Positions 24,156-32,131 of a stretch of 36,004 nt of DNA are shown in pieces (position 1 is the first letter of the stretch; every line of letters begins with the position of its first letter). Under the pieces are notes generated by a model. That model made no database searches and had not been told where the DNA came from. It saw only the letters and a list, made by a program, of their open reading frames with translations. A program made the position numbers and the translations under genes. Source of the stretch: UBA1206 sp041672465 (GTDB taxonomy: Bacteria; Bacillota; Clostridia; Oscillospirales; CAG-382); the NCBI GenBank assembly GCA_041672465.1, contig JBAYZO010000014.1, positions 1 to 36,004 on the forward strand, given 5' to 3'.

Positions 24156-24485
24156 ATGAGAAAAATGCATATAAAAACCGGCGACACCGTTATTGTTAAA
24201 AGCGGCCACGCCGCTAACTTAAAGGAACCCACAATCGGCAAAGTGCTTCAGGTTTCACCAAAAGAGGGCAAGTGCATTGTCGAAGGCGTTCATGTCGTTT
24301 CAAAGCATGTCAAGCCAAGAAAACAGGGCGACCCCGGCGGAATTATCAAAACCGAAGGCGCTATTTACGCCTGTAAAGTCATGCTGTACTGCCCGAAATG
24401 CGAAAAGGGCTGCAGAGTGCGCCACACAACTACCGACAGCGGCGAAAGGGTCAGATCCTGCACCCGCTGCGGCGAAACGATATAA
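24156..24485 (+). CDS. rplX: 50S ribosomal protein L24 with a four-cysteine C-terminus
   Basis: The 109-residue protein has the KOW domain (HIKTGDTVIVKSGH...GKVLQVSPKEGKCIVEGVHVVSKHVKPR) that starts 50S assembly. The C-terminal part carries C79-x2-C82 and C102-x2-C105 (YCPKCEKG and SCTRCGE), a zinc-ribbon pattern absent from the better-known Bacillus and E. coli proteins. The ATG at 24156 has GGAGG 7 bases upstream, better than the second ATG three codons on. Zinc binding is inferred from the spacing. Confidence 0.95.
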   Translation: MRKMHIKTGDTVIVKSGHAANLKEPTIGKVLQVSPKEGKCIVEGVHVVSKHVKPRKQGDPGGIIKTEGAIYACKVMLYCPKCEKGCRVRHTTTDSGERVRSCTRCGETI

Positions 24486-24502
24486 AAAGGAGTATGTGAA
24501 AG

Positions 24503-25045
24503 ATGGCAGTTTTAAAAGACTATTACGTCAGCAGCATCGCTCCCGCCCTTATGAAAAAGTTCGGGTATAAAAACGTCATGCAGGTCCCCAAGCTTGAAAA
24601 AGTGGTCATCAACGTGGGCTGCGGCGAGGGCAAGGAAAACCCCAAAGTGCTTGACAACATACTTCAGGATTTAGCCCTTATTACCGGGCAAAAGGGCGTT
24701 GTGACGGTGGCGAAAAAGTCGGTTTCAAACTTTAAGCTCCGCGCGGGCGGCAAGATCGGCGTTAAGCTGACGCTCCGCGGCGAAAAGATGTATGAGTTTG
24801 TTTATAAATTCTTTAACCTCGCGCTCCCGCGTGTGCGCGACTTCAGGGGGATAAACCCAAACAGCTTTGACGGTCGCGGCAACTATTCGCTGGGGATTAA
24901 AGAACAGCTTATATTTCCCGAAATCGATTACGATAAAATAGATAAAATACGCGGCATGGATATAGGCTTTGTAACCACAGCCAATTCGGACGAAGAAGCG
25001 AGAGAGCTGCTAATGCTTTTGGGCGCTCCGTTCGCAAGGCAGTAA
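24503..25045 (+). CDS. rplE: 50S ribosomal protein L5
   Basis: The 180-residue protein contains YKNVMQVPKLEKVVINVGCGEG, LRAGGKIGVKLTLRG and GRGNYSLGIKEQLIFPEIDYDKI, all standard L5 segments. L5 binds 5S rRNA and touches P-site tRNA in the central protuberance. AAAAGGAG lies about 9 bases before the ATG. Family length is 179-180. Confidence 0.97.
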   Translation: MAVLKDYYVSSIAPALMKKFGYKNVMQVPKLEKVVINVGCGEGKENPKVLDNILQDLALITGQKGVVTVAKKSVSNFKLRAGGKIGVKLTLRGEKMYEFVYKFFNLALPRVRDFRGINPNSFDGRGNYSLGIKEQLIFPEIDYDKIDKIRGMDIGFVTTANSDEEARELLMLLGAPFARQ

Positions 25046-25058
25046 GGGGGGAATTATT

Positions 25059-25244
25059 ATGGCAAAATTAGCGATGAGATTAAAACAGCAAAAACCGCCT
25101 AAGTTCTCTACCAGAGCTTATAACAGGTGCAAAATTTGCGGAAGGCCCCACGGGTATTTGAGAAAATACGGCCTCTGCCGCATATGCTTTAGAAATCTTT
25201 CCCACGCGGGTCACATACCCGGGGTAAAGAAAGCAAGTTGGTAA
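25059..25244 (+). CDS. rpsN: 30S ribosomal protein S14, zinc-binding type
   Basis: The short 61-residue form has C24-x2-C27 and C40-x2-C43 (CKICGRPHGYLRKYGLCRIC), the zinc site of the C+ S14 type, and ends NLSHAGHIPGVKKASW. It sits in the 30S head. GGGGGG lies about 8 bases before the ATG. Firmicutes often keep a zinc-free paralogue elsewhere for zinc limitation; none is in this window. Confidence 0.96.
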   Translation: MAKLAMRLKQQKPPKFSTRAYNRCKICGRPHGYLRKYGLCRICFRNLSHAGHIPGVKKASW

Positions 25245-25256
25245 GGAGGAAAAACA

Positions 25257-25658
25257 ATGCAGATTACAGACGTTATTGCCGATATGCTTACCAGAATAAG
25301 AAACGCCAATTCCGCAAAGCATGAAAATGTTGATATCCCCGCCTCCGGCATGAAAAGAGATATCGCGAGGATACTCGTCGAGGAAGGGTATATAAAGGAT
25401 TACGCGGTAAAAGAAACCGAAACCAAACAAGGCGTCATAACCGTCACCCTTAAATACGGCGAAAATAAATCCCGTATCTTGCAGGGGATCAAAAGGGTGT
25501 CAAAACCCGGCCTTAGAATCTACGCCGCCGCGGACGAACTGCCGAGGGTTAAAAACGGGCTCGGCATAGCCATAATATCCACGTCAAAAGGGCTTATGAC
25601 CGACCGTCAGGCGCGGAAAGAAAACGTTGGCGGCGAAGTGCTCGCCTTTGTGTGGTAA
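25257..25658 (+). CDS. rpsH: 30S ribosomal protein S8
   Basis: The 133-residue protein starts MQITDVIADMLTRIRNANSAKHE and ends KGLMTDRQARKENVGGEVLAFVW, both diagnostic. S8 binds the central domain of 16S rRNA and in E. coli represses the spc operon by binding an rplE leader; such control is not shown here. AAGGAGG lies about 7 bases before the ATG. Confidence 0.97.
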   Translation: MQITDVIADMLTRIRNANSAKHENVDIPASGMKRDIARILVEEGYIKDYAVKETETKQGVITVTLKYGENKSRILQGIKRVSKPGLRIYAAADELPRVKNGLGIAIISTSKGLMTDRQARKENVGGEVLAFVW

Positions 25659-25672
25659 GGGGGAGCGGAGCT

Positions 25673-26212
25673 ATGTCAAGAATCGGAAGAATGCTAATAA
25701 CCATCCCCGCCGGGGTTAAAGTTACTGTCGGGGACGACAACTTTGTCAAAGTGGAAGGTCCGATGGGGAGCCTTGAAAGACAGTTCCACCCGAATATGGC
25801 CATATCCAAAGAAGAAAATACCCTCACCGTCAAAAGGCCGGACGACGAAAAGACCAACCGCTCGCTTCACGGGCTGAGCAGAACGCTTTTAAACAATATG
25901 ATTTTAGGCGTCACCGAGGGCTTTTCAAAAGAGCTCCAAATAAGCGGAGTGGGCTATAAGGCGGCAAAGCAGGGGAAGAAACTGGTTTTGAACTTAGGCT
26001 ATTCGCATCAGATATTTTTTGAGGAATCGGAAAACCTCACGTTTGAAGTGCCGCAGCAGGACAAGATAATAGTAAAGGGAATAAGCAAACAGCAGGTAGG
26101 CCAGATAGCCGCCGAAATCAGGGGCAAACGCCCGCCCGAACCTTATCTTGGCAAAGGCGTGAAATACGCGAGCGAAACCGTCAGGCGAAAAGCCGGCAAG
26201 GCCGGTAAATAG
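25673..26212 (+). CDS. rplF: 50S ribosomal protein L6
   Basis: The 179-residue protein starts MSRIGRMLITIPAGVKV and has two repeated domains; the second has SGVGYKAAKQGKKLVLNLGYSH and IRGKRPPEPYLGKGVKYASE. It lies near the sarcin-ricin loop and factor-binding site. The frame opens at 25652 inside rpsH, but ATG 25673 has GGGGGAGCGGAG upstream and matches family starts. Confidence 0.97.
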   Translation: MSRIGRMLITIPAGVKVTVGDDNFVKVEGPMGSLERQFHPNMAISKEENTLTVKRPDDEKTNRSLHGLSRTLLNNMILGVTEGFSKELQISGVGYKAAKQGKKLVLNLGYSHQIFFEESENLTFEVPQQDKIIVKGISKQQVGQIAAEIRGKRPPEPYLGKGVKYASETVRRKAGKAGK

Positions 26213-26235
26213 GTAAGGAGTGAAAATAAAAAGAC

Positions 26236-26592
26236 ATGATTAAAAGGCCGGATCACAATTATAAACGACTCCAAAGGCATAAAAGAGTAAGAGCTAAAGT
26301 GTCGGGCACTCCTTCGCGCCCAAGGCTTTGCGTTTATCGCTCCAACAGCAATATAAGCGTCCAGATTATTGACGACACAACCGGAAACACGCTTGCCGCG
26401 GCCTCCAGCTATGAGAAAGGCTTTGAAAAAGGCTCTAACAAAGAAGCGGCAAAAAAGGTGGGCGAACTCATAGGCAAAAGAGCCGTTGAAAAGGGTATTG
26501 CCGAGGTTGTTTTCGACAGGGGCGGATATCTTTATCACGGCCGTGTTCTGGAGCTTGCCGCGGGCGCTCGCGAAGCGGGCCTTAAGTTTTAG
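26236..26592 (+). CDS. rplR: 50S ribosomal protein L18
   Basis: The 118-residue protein has a basic N-terminus (MIKRPDHNYKRLQRHKRVRAKVSG), PRLCVYRSNSNISVQIIDD, and the C-terminal VVFDRGGYLYHGRVLELAAGAREAGLKF. It binds 5S rRNA with L5. The ATG is about 15 bases after AAGGAG, longer than usual, but an in-frame stop rules out an earlier start. Confidence 0.96.
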   Translation: MIKRPDHNYKRLQRHKRVRAKVSGTPSRPRLCVYRSNSNISVQIIDDTTGNTLAAASSYEKGFEKGSNKEAAKKVGELIGKRAVEKGIAEVVFDRGGYLYHGRVLELAAGAREAGLKF

Positions 26593-26607
26593 GAGGATAA
26601 CGCAAAC

Positions 26608-27126
26608 ATGTATAAAGGCAACAGAAACAGCAAATACGATATTTCGGAAACCGAACTTAAGGAAACTCTTGTCACCACAAAGCGGGTGGCAAAGACCGTC
26701 AAGGGCGGGCGAATTTCCCGCTTTTCGGCTCTCATCGTCGTAGGCGACGGCGAGGGTCGCGTGGGTTACGGGCTCGGCAAAGCCGCCGAAGTTCCCGAAG
26801 CCATACGCAAAGCCCTTGAGGCGGCAAAAAAGAATATGATTACCGTTTCTTTAAAGGGTACGACTATCCCCCATGAGACTATCGGCGTATACGGTTCGGG
26901 GAGGGTGCTTTTAAAGCCAGCCGCCCCGGGGACGGGTATTATCGCCGGCGGCACCATGCGCGCCGTGCTGTCTTCCGCGGGAATAAGAGATATCCGCGGC
27001 AAATCCCTCCGTTCAAACAACCCCACCAATGTCGTCAAAGCGACTTTTGAGGCGCTAAAAGAACTCCGGACGGTTGAGCAGGTAGCTAAAATGAGAGGGC
27101 TTGAAACCTCCGCCATTAAGGGTTAA
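26608..27126 (+). CDS. rpsE: 30S ribosomal protein S5
   Basis: The 172-residue protein has the double-stranded RNA-binding part (TTKRVAKTVKGGRISRFSALIVVGDGEGRVGYGLGKAAEVPEAIRKA) and the second domain with GTGIIAGGTMRAVLSSAGIRDIRGKSLRSNNPTNVVKAT. S5 guards decoding accuracy and lines the mRNA entry. The spectinomycin loop region (KTVKGGRISRF) looks wild type. AGGAGG lies about 11 bases before the ATG. Confidence 0.97.
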   Translation: MYKGNRNSKYDISETELKETLVTTKRVAKTVKGGRISRFSALIVVGDGEGRVGYGLGKAAEVPEAIRKALEAAKKNMITVSLKGTTIPHETIGVYGSGRVLLKPAAPGTGIIAGGTMRAVLSSAGIRDIRGKSLRSNNPTNVVKATFEALKELRTVEQVAKMRGLETSAIKG

Positions 27127-27139
27127 GGGGGTAATATAA

Positions 27140-27352
27140 ATGGCAAAAATAAGTATAACACTTGTAAAAAGTTTAATAGGACAAAAACAAAAGCAGATTA
27201 AAACAGCCGAATCTTTGGGTCTTAAGAAAATAGGCGACAGAAAAGTAGCGGAAAAAGACGTAACTACCGAAGGGAAGATCAATGTGATTTCCCATCTCGT
27301 CACTGTCGAAGAAGTCAGTGCCGGCTCTGTCGCCGCAGACGATATTAACTGA
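27140..27352 (+). CDS. rpmD: 50S ribosomal protein L30
   Basis: The 70-residue protein starts MAKISITLVKSLIGQKQKQIKTAESLGLKKIG, the usual L30 fold. It is about ten residues longer than the common 60, ending in an acidic tail SAGSVAADDIN. It binds 23S rRNA near 5S rRNA. AGGGGG lies about 9 bases before the ATG. Confidence 0.95.
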   Translation: MAKISITLVKSLIGQKQKQIKTAESLGLKKIGDRKVAEKDVTTEGKINVISHLVTVEEVSAGSVAADDIN

Positions 27353-27371
27353 GAAAAAAGGAGGACATTCC

Positions 27372-27815
27372 ATGAAGCTTCACGAGCTTTCTCCTACCCC
27401 CGGCAGCAATAAGCCCAACTTCAGGAAAGGGCGCGGCCCCGCCAGCGGAAACGGCAAAACGGCAGGGCGCGGCCACAAAGGTCAGAACTCCCGCTCCGGC
27501 GGCGGCGTAAGACCGGGATTTGAAGGCGGCCAGCTGCCCATATACAGAAAACTGCCGAAGAGAGGGTTTAAAAACCGTTTTTCCTCTCATTACGCCATCG
27601 TTAACGTTCAGTCGCTCGAGCATTATTTTGAAGAGGGCGAAACAATAGACGCGGCGGCTCTTCTTGGCATGGGCATTATTCGCAAAACTTTAGACGGTAT
27701 AAAAATACTGGGGCAAGGGGAACTCACCAAAAAACTCACCGTAAAAGCTTCGGTTTTTTCTAAATCGGCAAAAGAAAAAATTGAAAGCGCGGGCGGAATT
27801 GCTGAGGTGGTATAA
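27372..27815 (+). CDS. rplO: 50S ribosomal protein L15
   Basis: The 147-residue protein starts MKLHELSPTPGSNKPNFRKGRGPASGNGKTAGRGHKGQ and has GGGVRPGFEGGQLPIYRKLPKRGF, both diagnostic. The glycine- and arginine-rich N-terminus threads into 23S rRNA. GGAGG lies about 6 bases before ATG 27372, so the longer upstream frame is ignored. The stop overlaps the secY start as TAATG. Confidence 0.97.
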   Translation: MKLHELSPTPGSNKPNFRKGRGPASGNGKTAGRGHKGQNSRSGGGVRPGFEGGQLPIYRKLPKRGFKNRFSSHYAIVNVQSLEHYFEEGETIDAAALLGMGIIRKTLDGIKILGQGELTKKLTVKASVFSKSAKEKIESAGGIAEVV

Positions 27816-29137
27816 TGTTTGATACTCTGAAAAACGCTTGGAGAGTTATTGAGATACGAAAAAAACTCCTTTTCACGCTTTTTATGATCGTCATCTTCCG
27901 CCTCGGCTCCCAGATACCCGTTCCCTTTGTGGACGGGGCGGCGCTCAAGAGCTATTTTGAAAGCGCCAGCGTTTCGTCGTCCATTCTCGGCTATTTTAAC
28001 CTGCTTTCCGGCGACGCCTTTTCACAGGCGACGCTGTTCGCGCTTTCGATTTCGCCGTACATCACTTCATCCATAGTTATGCAGCTCTTGACGGTAGCCA
28101 TTCCGGCGCTTGCCAAGCTTCAGAAAAGCGGACCCGAGGGGGAGGCGAAACTCCAGAATATCACGCGTTTTCTCACAATCGGGCTTTCGCTTGTTTTGGC
28201 GTACGGCTATTACCGGACAATAAGCGCTTATAACCTTATAACAAACAACAACACCTTCGCCTGCCTTGTCATTTTAGCTTCGTTCACCGCCGGCGCCTGT
28301 ATAATAATGTGGATGGGCGAGCGGATTGACGAGCATGGAATAGGCAACGGCATTTCCATTATTCTTTTCGCCAGCATACTTACCCGGATTCCCTCTATGG
28401 TGGGTATCGCGTGGGGATATGTGACCGACCTCGGTATAAAAGAAAGAAATTACCTCAATATCCTTTGGGTCGCGCTCGCGTTTGCTTTTATGCTCGCCAT
28501 TATCTGGTTTATCGTTTTCTTCACCAACGCCGAACGCCGTCTCCCCGTGCAATACGCGAAAAGGCAGGTCGGCAGGCGGGTTTACGGCGGCAACAACACA
28601 TATCTGCCGCTTAAGCTTAACATGACGGGCGTTATGCCGATAATTTTCGCGCAAGCGATCGTCGCTATGCCGACAACGCTCGCGGTTGTTATCCCTTCGT
28701 GGAGCAAGAATATTACAAACTGGTTTTCGGCCGGCTCAAAATATCCTTTTTACGCTTTATCCTACTTTTTCCTTATAATCGCGTTCGCTTACTTTTACTC
28801 GTCCATATCCTTTAACCCCGTGGAAGTTGCCACAAACCTGCAAAAGAACGGCGGCACGATTTTAGGGCATCGCCCCGGCAGGCCGACCGCGGAATATATC
28901 CGCAAAACGCTCGGCAGGATAACGCTTATTGACGCCATATTCCAGTCTTTCGTAGCTATTTTCCCAATTCTTATTGTTATGATAAGGGCTTGGACCGCGT
29001 CAAGCGTTTCTTATATATTCTCCCAGCTCGCCTTTGGCGGAACATCGCTCCTCATTATCGTGGGCGTGGCGCTTGAAACCACCCGCAACCTCGAGGCTCA
29101 AATCACAATGCGTCACTACAAGGGCTTTCTTGAATAA
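27815..29137 (+). CDS. secY: Protein translocase subunit SecY
   Basis: The 440-residue protein is the channel of the Sec translocon in the cytoplasmic membrane, with about ten membrane segments. It starts MFDTLKNAWRVIEIRKKLLFTLFMI, carries the plug-region FNLLSGDAFSQATLFALSISPYITSSIVMQLL, and the cytoplasmic loops RRLPVQYAKRQVG and GHRPGRPTAEYI that contact SecA and ribosome. The start overlaps the rplO stop by one base, so it is coupled. Confidence 0.97.
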   Translation: MFDTLKNAWRVIEIRKKLLFTLFMIVIFRLGSQIPVPFVDGAALKSYFESASVSSSILGYFNLLSGDAFSQATLFALSISPYITSSIVMQLLTVAIPALAKLQKSGPEGEAKLQNITRFLTIGLSLVLAYGYYRTISAYNLITNNNTFACLVILASFTAGACIIMWMGERIDEHGIGNGISIILFASILTRIPSMVGIAWGYVTDLGIKERNYLNILWVALAFAFMLAIIWFIVFFTNAERRLPVQYAKRQVGRRVYGGNNTYLPLKLNMTGVMPIIFAQAIVAMPTTLAVVIPSWSKNITNWFSAGSKYPFYALSYFFLIIAFAYFYSSISFNPVEVATNLQKNGGTILGHRPGRPTAEYIRKTLGRITLIDAIFQSFVAIFPILIVMIRAWTASSVSYIFSQLAFGGTSLLIIVGVALETTRNLEAQITMRHYKGFLE

Positions 29138-29154
29138 GAAACGGGGGCATTGTT

Positions 29155-29790
29155 ATGAATATTGTGCTTTTCGGCCCACCGGGCGCCGGCAAAGGCACCC
29201 AAGCGGAAATTATTTGCGGCAGGCTTAATATACCCTCGATTTCCACCGGCGCGGTTTTGAGAGAGGCCATTAAAAACTCCACTCCGACAGGGCTTTTGGC
29301 AAAGGGGTATATGGATAAGGGCGACTTGGTCCCCGACAGCGTTGTCACCGCCATTATCAAGGAACGGCTGACCAAACCCGACTGCGCGGGCGGCTATATA
29401 CTTGACGGTTTTCCCCGCACCCTGCCTCAGGCGAAATATCTTGAGGAAATGGGGATAACAATAGACGTGGTCTTGTCGCTTGAGGTGAGCGATGAGGAAA
29501 TAATTGAAAGGCTGTCCCAAAGACGGCTTTGCGAGGACTGCGGCGCGCCTTACTCGCTTAAATACGGCCCGCCTAAAGACACAAGCCGATGCGACAAATG
29601 CGGCGGCAGGCTGGTCGCCCGTCAGGACGACATGCCGGAGGTGGTCGCATCAAGGCTTAAGACTTATCACTCCCAAACCGAAGTTTTAATAGACTATTAC
29701 CGCGAAATTGGGATATTGAAAACAATAAAGGGGCAAAAAGAAATCAAAGACACCACAAGCCTTGTGTTTAAGGCGCTCGGGATAACATAA
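29155..29790 (+). CDS. adk: Adenylate kinase, zinc-LID type
   Basis: The 211-residue enzyme converts ATP plus AMP to two ADP. The P-loop GPPGAGKGT is at residues 7-15 and GFPRTLPQA near 85-93. The LID has C126-x2-C129 and C146-x2-C149, the zinc site of Gram-positive enzymes. Its position between secY and map is standard in Firmicutes. Its stop is one base before the map ATG. Confidence 0.97.
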   Translation: MNIVLFGPPGAGKGTQAEIICGRLNIPSISTGAVLREAIKNSTPTGLLAKGYMDKGDLVPDSVVTAIIKERLTKPDCAGGYILDGFPRTLPQAKYLEEMGITIDVVLSLEVSDEEIIERLSQRRLCEDCGAPYSLKYGPPKDTSRCDKCGGRLVARQDDMPEVVASRLKTYHSQTEVLIDYYREIGILKTIKGQKEIKDTTSLVFKALGIT

Positions 29791-29791
29791 T

Positions 29792-30541
29792 ATGATTACA
29801 CTAAAATCCCATGCCGAGATCCAAAAAATGCGGGACGCAGGCAGGATAGCCGCTCTCGCGAGAGAAGCGGCCGGGGAAGTAATTAAAGAGGGCGTAACCA
29901 CAAGGCAAATAGAGAGAAAAATAAGAGAAGTCATTTCCTCCCACTCCGCTTCGCCCTCCTTTTTGGGGTATTCCGGGTTTCCCGCCGCCGCCTGCGTGTC
30001 CGTCAACGACGAAGTCATCCACGGCATACCGGGAAATCGGGTTGTCAAACCCGGCGATATTGTTAAAATAGATGTCGGCGTGCTTTATAAAGGCTTTCAG
30101 GGCGACTGCGCCGCCACTTTCCCGGTGGGGGAAGTCGCGGAGGAAGTACAAAAGCTGATTGAAGTCACAAAAAACAGCTTTTACGCGGGAATAGAGCAAG
30201 CTTACCCGCAAAAGCGAATTGGGGATATCGGCGAGGCCATTGAAAAAATCGTCGTTCAAAACGGCTTTTCGGTGGTTCGGGATTTTGTCGGTCACGGCAT
30301 AGGCAGGGAACTTCACGAAGACCCCAGCGTTCCGAACTACGGTATCGCCGGTCACGGCGTCAAGCTTATGGAGGGCATGACCCTCGCGGTCGAACCGATG
30401 GTAAACATGGGTTCATGGCGGGTGAGAGTGAAAAAAGACGGCTGGACGGTGGTCACGCAAGACGGCAGCCTTTCGGCTCATTACGAGAACACGCTGGCGA
30501 TAACCGCGAACGGCCCCGAGATTCTGACTCTCCCCGCGTGA
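29792..30541 (+). CDS. map: Methionine aminopeptidase, type I
   Basis: The 249-residue metalloenzyme removes the initiator methionine from new proteins. The five metal ligands are visible: D94, D105, H168, E201 and E232, plus the conserved H77 in VIHGIP. Family length is about 250. It is next to infA and the ribosomal genes as in other Firmicutes. The gap from adk is a single base, so the two are translated together. Confidence 0.97.
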   Translation: MITLKSHAEIQKMRDAGRIAALAREAAGEVIKEGVTTRQIERKIREVISSHSASPSFLGYSGFPAAACVSVNDEVIHGIPGNRVVKPGDIVKIDVGVLYKGFQGDCAATFPVGEVAEEVQKLIEVTKNSFYAGIEQAYPQKRIGDIGEAIEKIVVQNGFSVVRDFVGHGIGRELHEDPSVPNYGIAGHGVKLMEGMTLAVEPMVNMGSWRVRVKKDGWTVVTQDGSLSAHYENTLAITANGPEILTLPA

Positions 30542-30551
30542 CGGTTTATTT

Positions 30552-30884
30552 ATGCGGACGGTAGATTTAAATTTGGTCAATTTAACAGGAAGTTTAGCTC
30601 TCTCCCTCGCGGGGAAAGATAAAGGAAGCGTTTATGTAGTTTTGACATGCGGTTTTGGCGCCGGCCAAAGGCTTGCCTGCGCCGACGGGCGAAAGCGGAG
30701 CGTGAAAAATCCAAAGCTAAAGAGCGTAAAGCATTTAAGGGTTTTGGAAGGGCTGAAAATAGCCGACCCGCAAGCCATGACAAACAAAGCGCTTAGAAAA
30801 GCCATAACGTCTTGTCTTTCAGAATCCGGCACTTTCGGCAATGCGCCGGAAGACCGGCTACAAAGGGGTGATAATTCTGGCTAA
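30552..30884 (+). CDS. KOW-domain RNA-binding protein (L14e-like)
   Basis: The 110-residue protein has a degenerate KOW-like segment SLALSLAGKDKGSVYVVL followed by ADGRKRSVKNPKLKSVKHLRVL, the usual core of the small KOW proteins between map and infA in clostridia. The C-terminal 45 residues are unconserved-looking. No strong ribosome binding site precedes the ATG; the gene follows map by 10 bases. Its end overlaps the infA start by 8 bases. It probably binds rRNA, but its exact role is unknown. Confidence 0.8.
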   Translation: MRTVDLNLVNLTGSLALSLAGKDKGSVYVVLTCGFGAGQRLACADGRKRSVKNPKLKSVKHLRVLEGLKIADPQAMTNKALRKAITSCLSESGTFGNAPEDRLQRGDNSG

Positions 30885-31095
30885 GGACGATGTCATTGAA
30901 TTTGAAGGCGTAGTTACCGAGGTTCTGCCCAACACGGTTTTTAAGGTTCAGCTTAAAAACGGGCATATGGTGACGGCGCGAATTTCGGGTAAAATGCGAA
31001 TGCATTATATACGAATTCTCCCCGGGGACAGGGTCACCGTAGAGGTATCCATATACGATTTATCCCAGGGAAGAATAACATACAGAGCAAAATAA
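30877..31095 (+). CDS. infA: Translation initiation factor IF-1 (CTG start)
   Basis: From CTG 30877 the product is exactly 72 residues, the family length, beginning (M)AKDDVIEFEGVVTEVLPNTVF and including NGHMVTARISGKMRMHYIRILPGDRVTVEVS, the OB-fold that binds the 30S A site. GGGGTG lies 6 bases before the CTG. An in-frame ATG at 30841 would add 12 residues not found in IF-1; the ATT just before the CTG is another possible rare start. The CTG overlaps the end of the KOW gene. Confidence 0.92.
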   Translation: MAKDDVIEFEGVVTEVLPNTVFKVQLKNGHMVTARISGKMRMHYIRILPGDRVTVEVSIYDLSQGRITYRAK

Positions 31096-31155
31096 AAATA
31101 AAAGTAAGCTCTGATAAGTTTTTGCGTAAATCATACCAATTTGGAGGTATTAACA

Positions 31156-31269
31156 ATGAAAGTAAGGCCTTCCGTAAAAAAGATCTGCGAAAAGTGCAAG
31201 ATCGTTAAAAGAAAAGGCAAAGTAATGGTTATTTGCGAAAATCCAAAGCATAAACAAAGACAAGGTTAA
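31156..31269 (+). CDS. rpmJ: 50S ribosomal protein L36, zinc-binding type
   Basis: This 37-residue protein starts MKVRPSVKKICEKCKIVKRK and ends CENPKHKQRQG. C11, C14, C27 and H32 form the zinc site of the C+ form. It is the last protein to join the 50S subunit. GGAGG lies about 8 bases before the ATG. It sits between infA and rpsM, as expected. Confidence 0.97.
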   Translation: MKVRPSVKKICEKCKIVKRKGKVMVICENPKHKQRQG

Positions 31270-31298
31270 AACTCAGATTTTACAAGAGAGGTGTAATA

Positions 31299-31667
31299 AT
31301 GGCAAGAATTTCCGGCGTGGATATTCCCAACGCAAAACGCGTTGAGATAGGCCTTACCTACATTTTTGGTATCGGTAGGAGCCGTTCCAACGAAATCCTT
31401 AAGAAAACAGGAATTAATCCTGACATCCGCGTAAAAGACCTTACCGAGGACGACGTGGCGAAGCTGCGTGAGTTTATCGACGCCAATTACGCGGTTGAAG
31501 GCGACTTGCGACGCGATGTCGCCCTTAACATAAAGCGAATGGTTGAAATCGACTGCTATCGCGGCGTTCGCCATAGGAAAGGGCTGCCCGTGCGGGGACA
31601 AAGGACAAAAACCAACGCGAGGACAAGAAAAGGCCCCGCCAAGACTATCGCTAACAAGAAGAAGTAA
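31299..31667 (+). CDS. rpsM: 30S ribosomal protein S13
   Basis: The 122-residue protein has ARISGVDIPNAKRVEIGLTYIFGIG, the helix-hairpin-helix part, and a basic C-terminus RHRKGLPVRGQRTKTNARTRKGPAKTIANKKK that touches P-site tRNA. It sits in the 30S head next to S19. AGAGAGGTG lies about 8 bases before the ATG. Confidence 0.97.
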   Translation: MARISGVDIPNAKRVEIGLTYIFGIGRSRSNEILKKTGINPDIRVKDLTEDDVAKLREFIDANYAVEGDLRRDVALNIKRMVEIDCYRGVRHRKGLPVRGQRTKTNARTRKGPAKTIANKKK

Positions 31668-31680
31668 GGGAGGCACATGA

Positions 31681-32079
31681 ATGGCAACTCAGCAAAAAAG
31701 AGGCGTTTCTAAAAAACGCCGCGAGCGCAAGAATATCGAACGCGGCGCGGCGCATATCAGATCCAGCTTTAACAACACTATTGTGACAATAACCGACCTT
31801 CACGGCAACGCGCTTTCGTGGGCTTCCGCCGGGGAACTCGGGTACAGGGGTTCGAGAAAATCAACGCCTTACGCCGCCCAGATGGCCGCCGAAACCGCGG
31901 CGAAAGCGGCAATGGAGCACGGACTCAAAACAATAGAGGTATTTGTAAAAGGCCCCGGTCAGGGCAGAGAAGCGGCCATACGCGCTCTTCAGGTGGCAGG
32001 TCTGGACATTACGTCAATAAAAGATGTAACACCTATCCCGCACAACGGCTGCCGTCCGCCAAAGAGAAGACGCGTATAG
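31681..32079 (+). CDS. rpsK: 30S ribosomal protein S11
   Basis: The 132-residue protein has FNNTIVTITDLHGNALSWASAGELGYRGSRKSTPYAAQMAAE and ends DVTPIPHNGCRPPKRRRV, the standard S11 C-terminus. It lies on the platform of the 30S subunit at the mRNA exit. GGGAGG lies about 7 bases before the ATG. Confidence 0.97.
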   Translation: MATQQKRGVSKKRRERKNIERGAAHIRSSFNNTIVTITDLHGNALSWASAGELGYRGSRKSTPYAAQMAAETAAKAAMEHGLKTIEVFVKGPGQGREAAIRALQVAGLDITSIKDVTPIPHNGCRPPKRRRV

Positions 32080-32131
32080 CGTTTAGCGCTTTGCGTTTTT
32101 ACGTTTGTATTAGGTAATTGGAGGTTAAATA

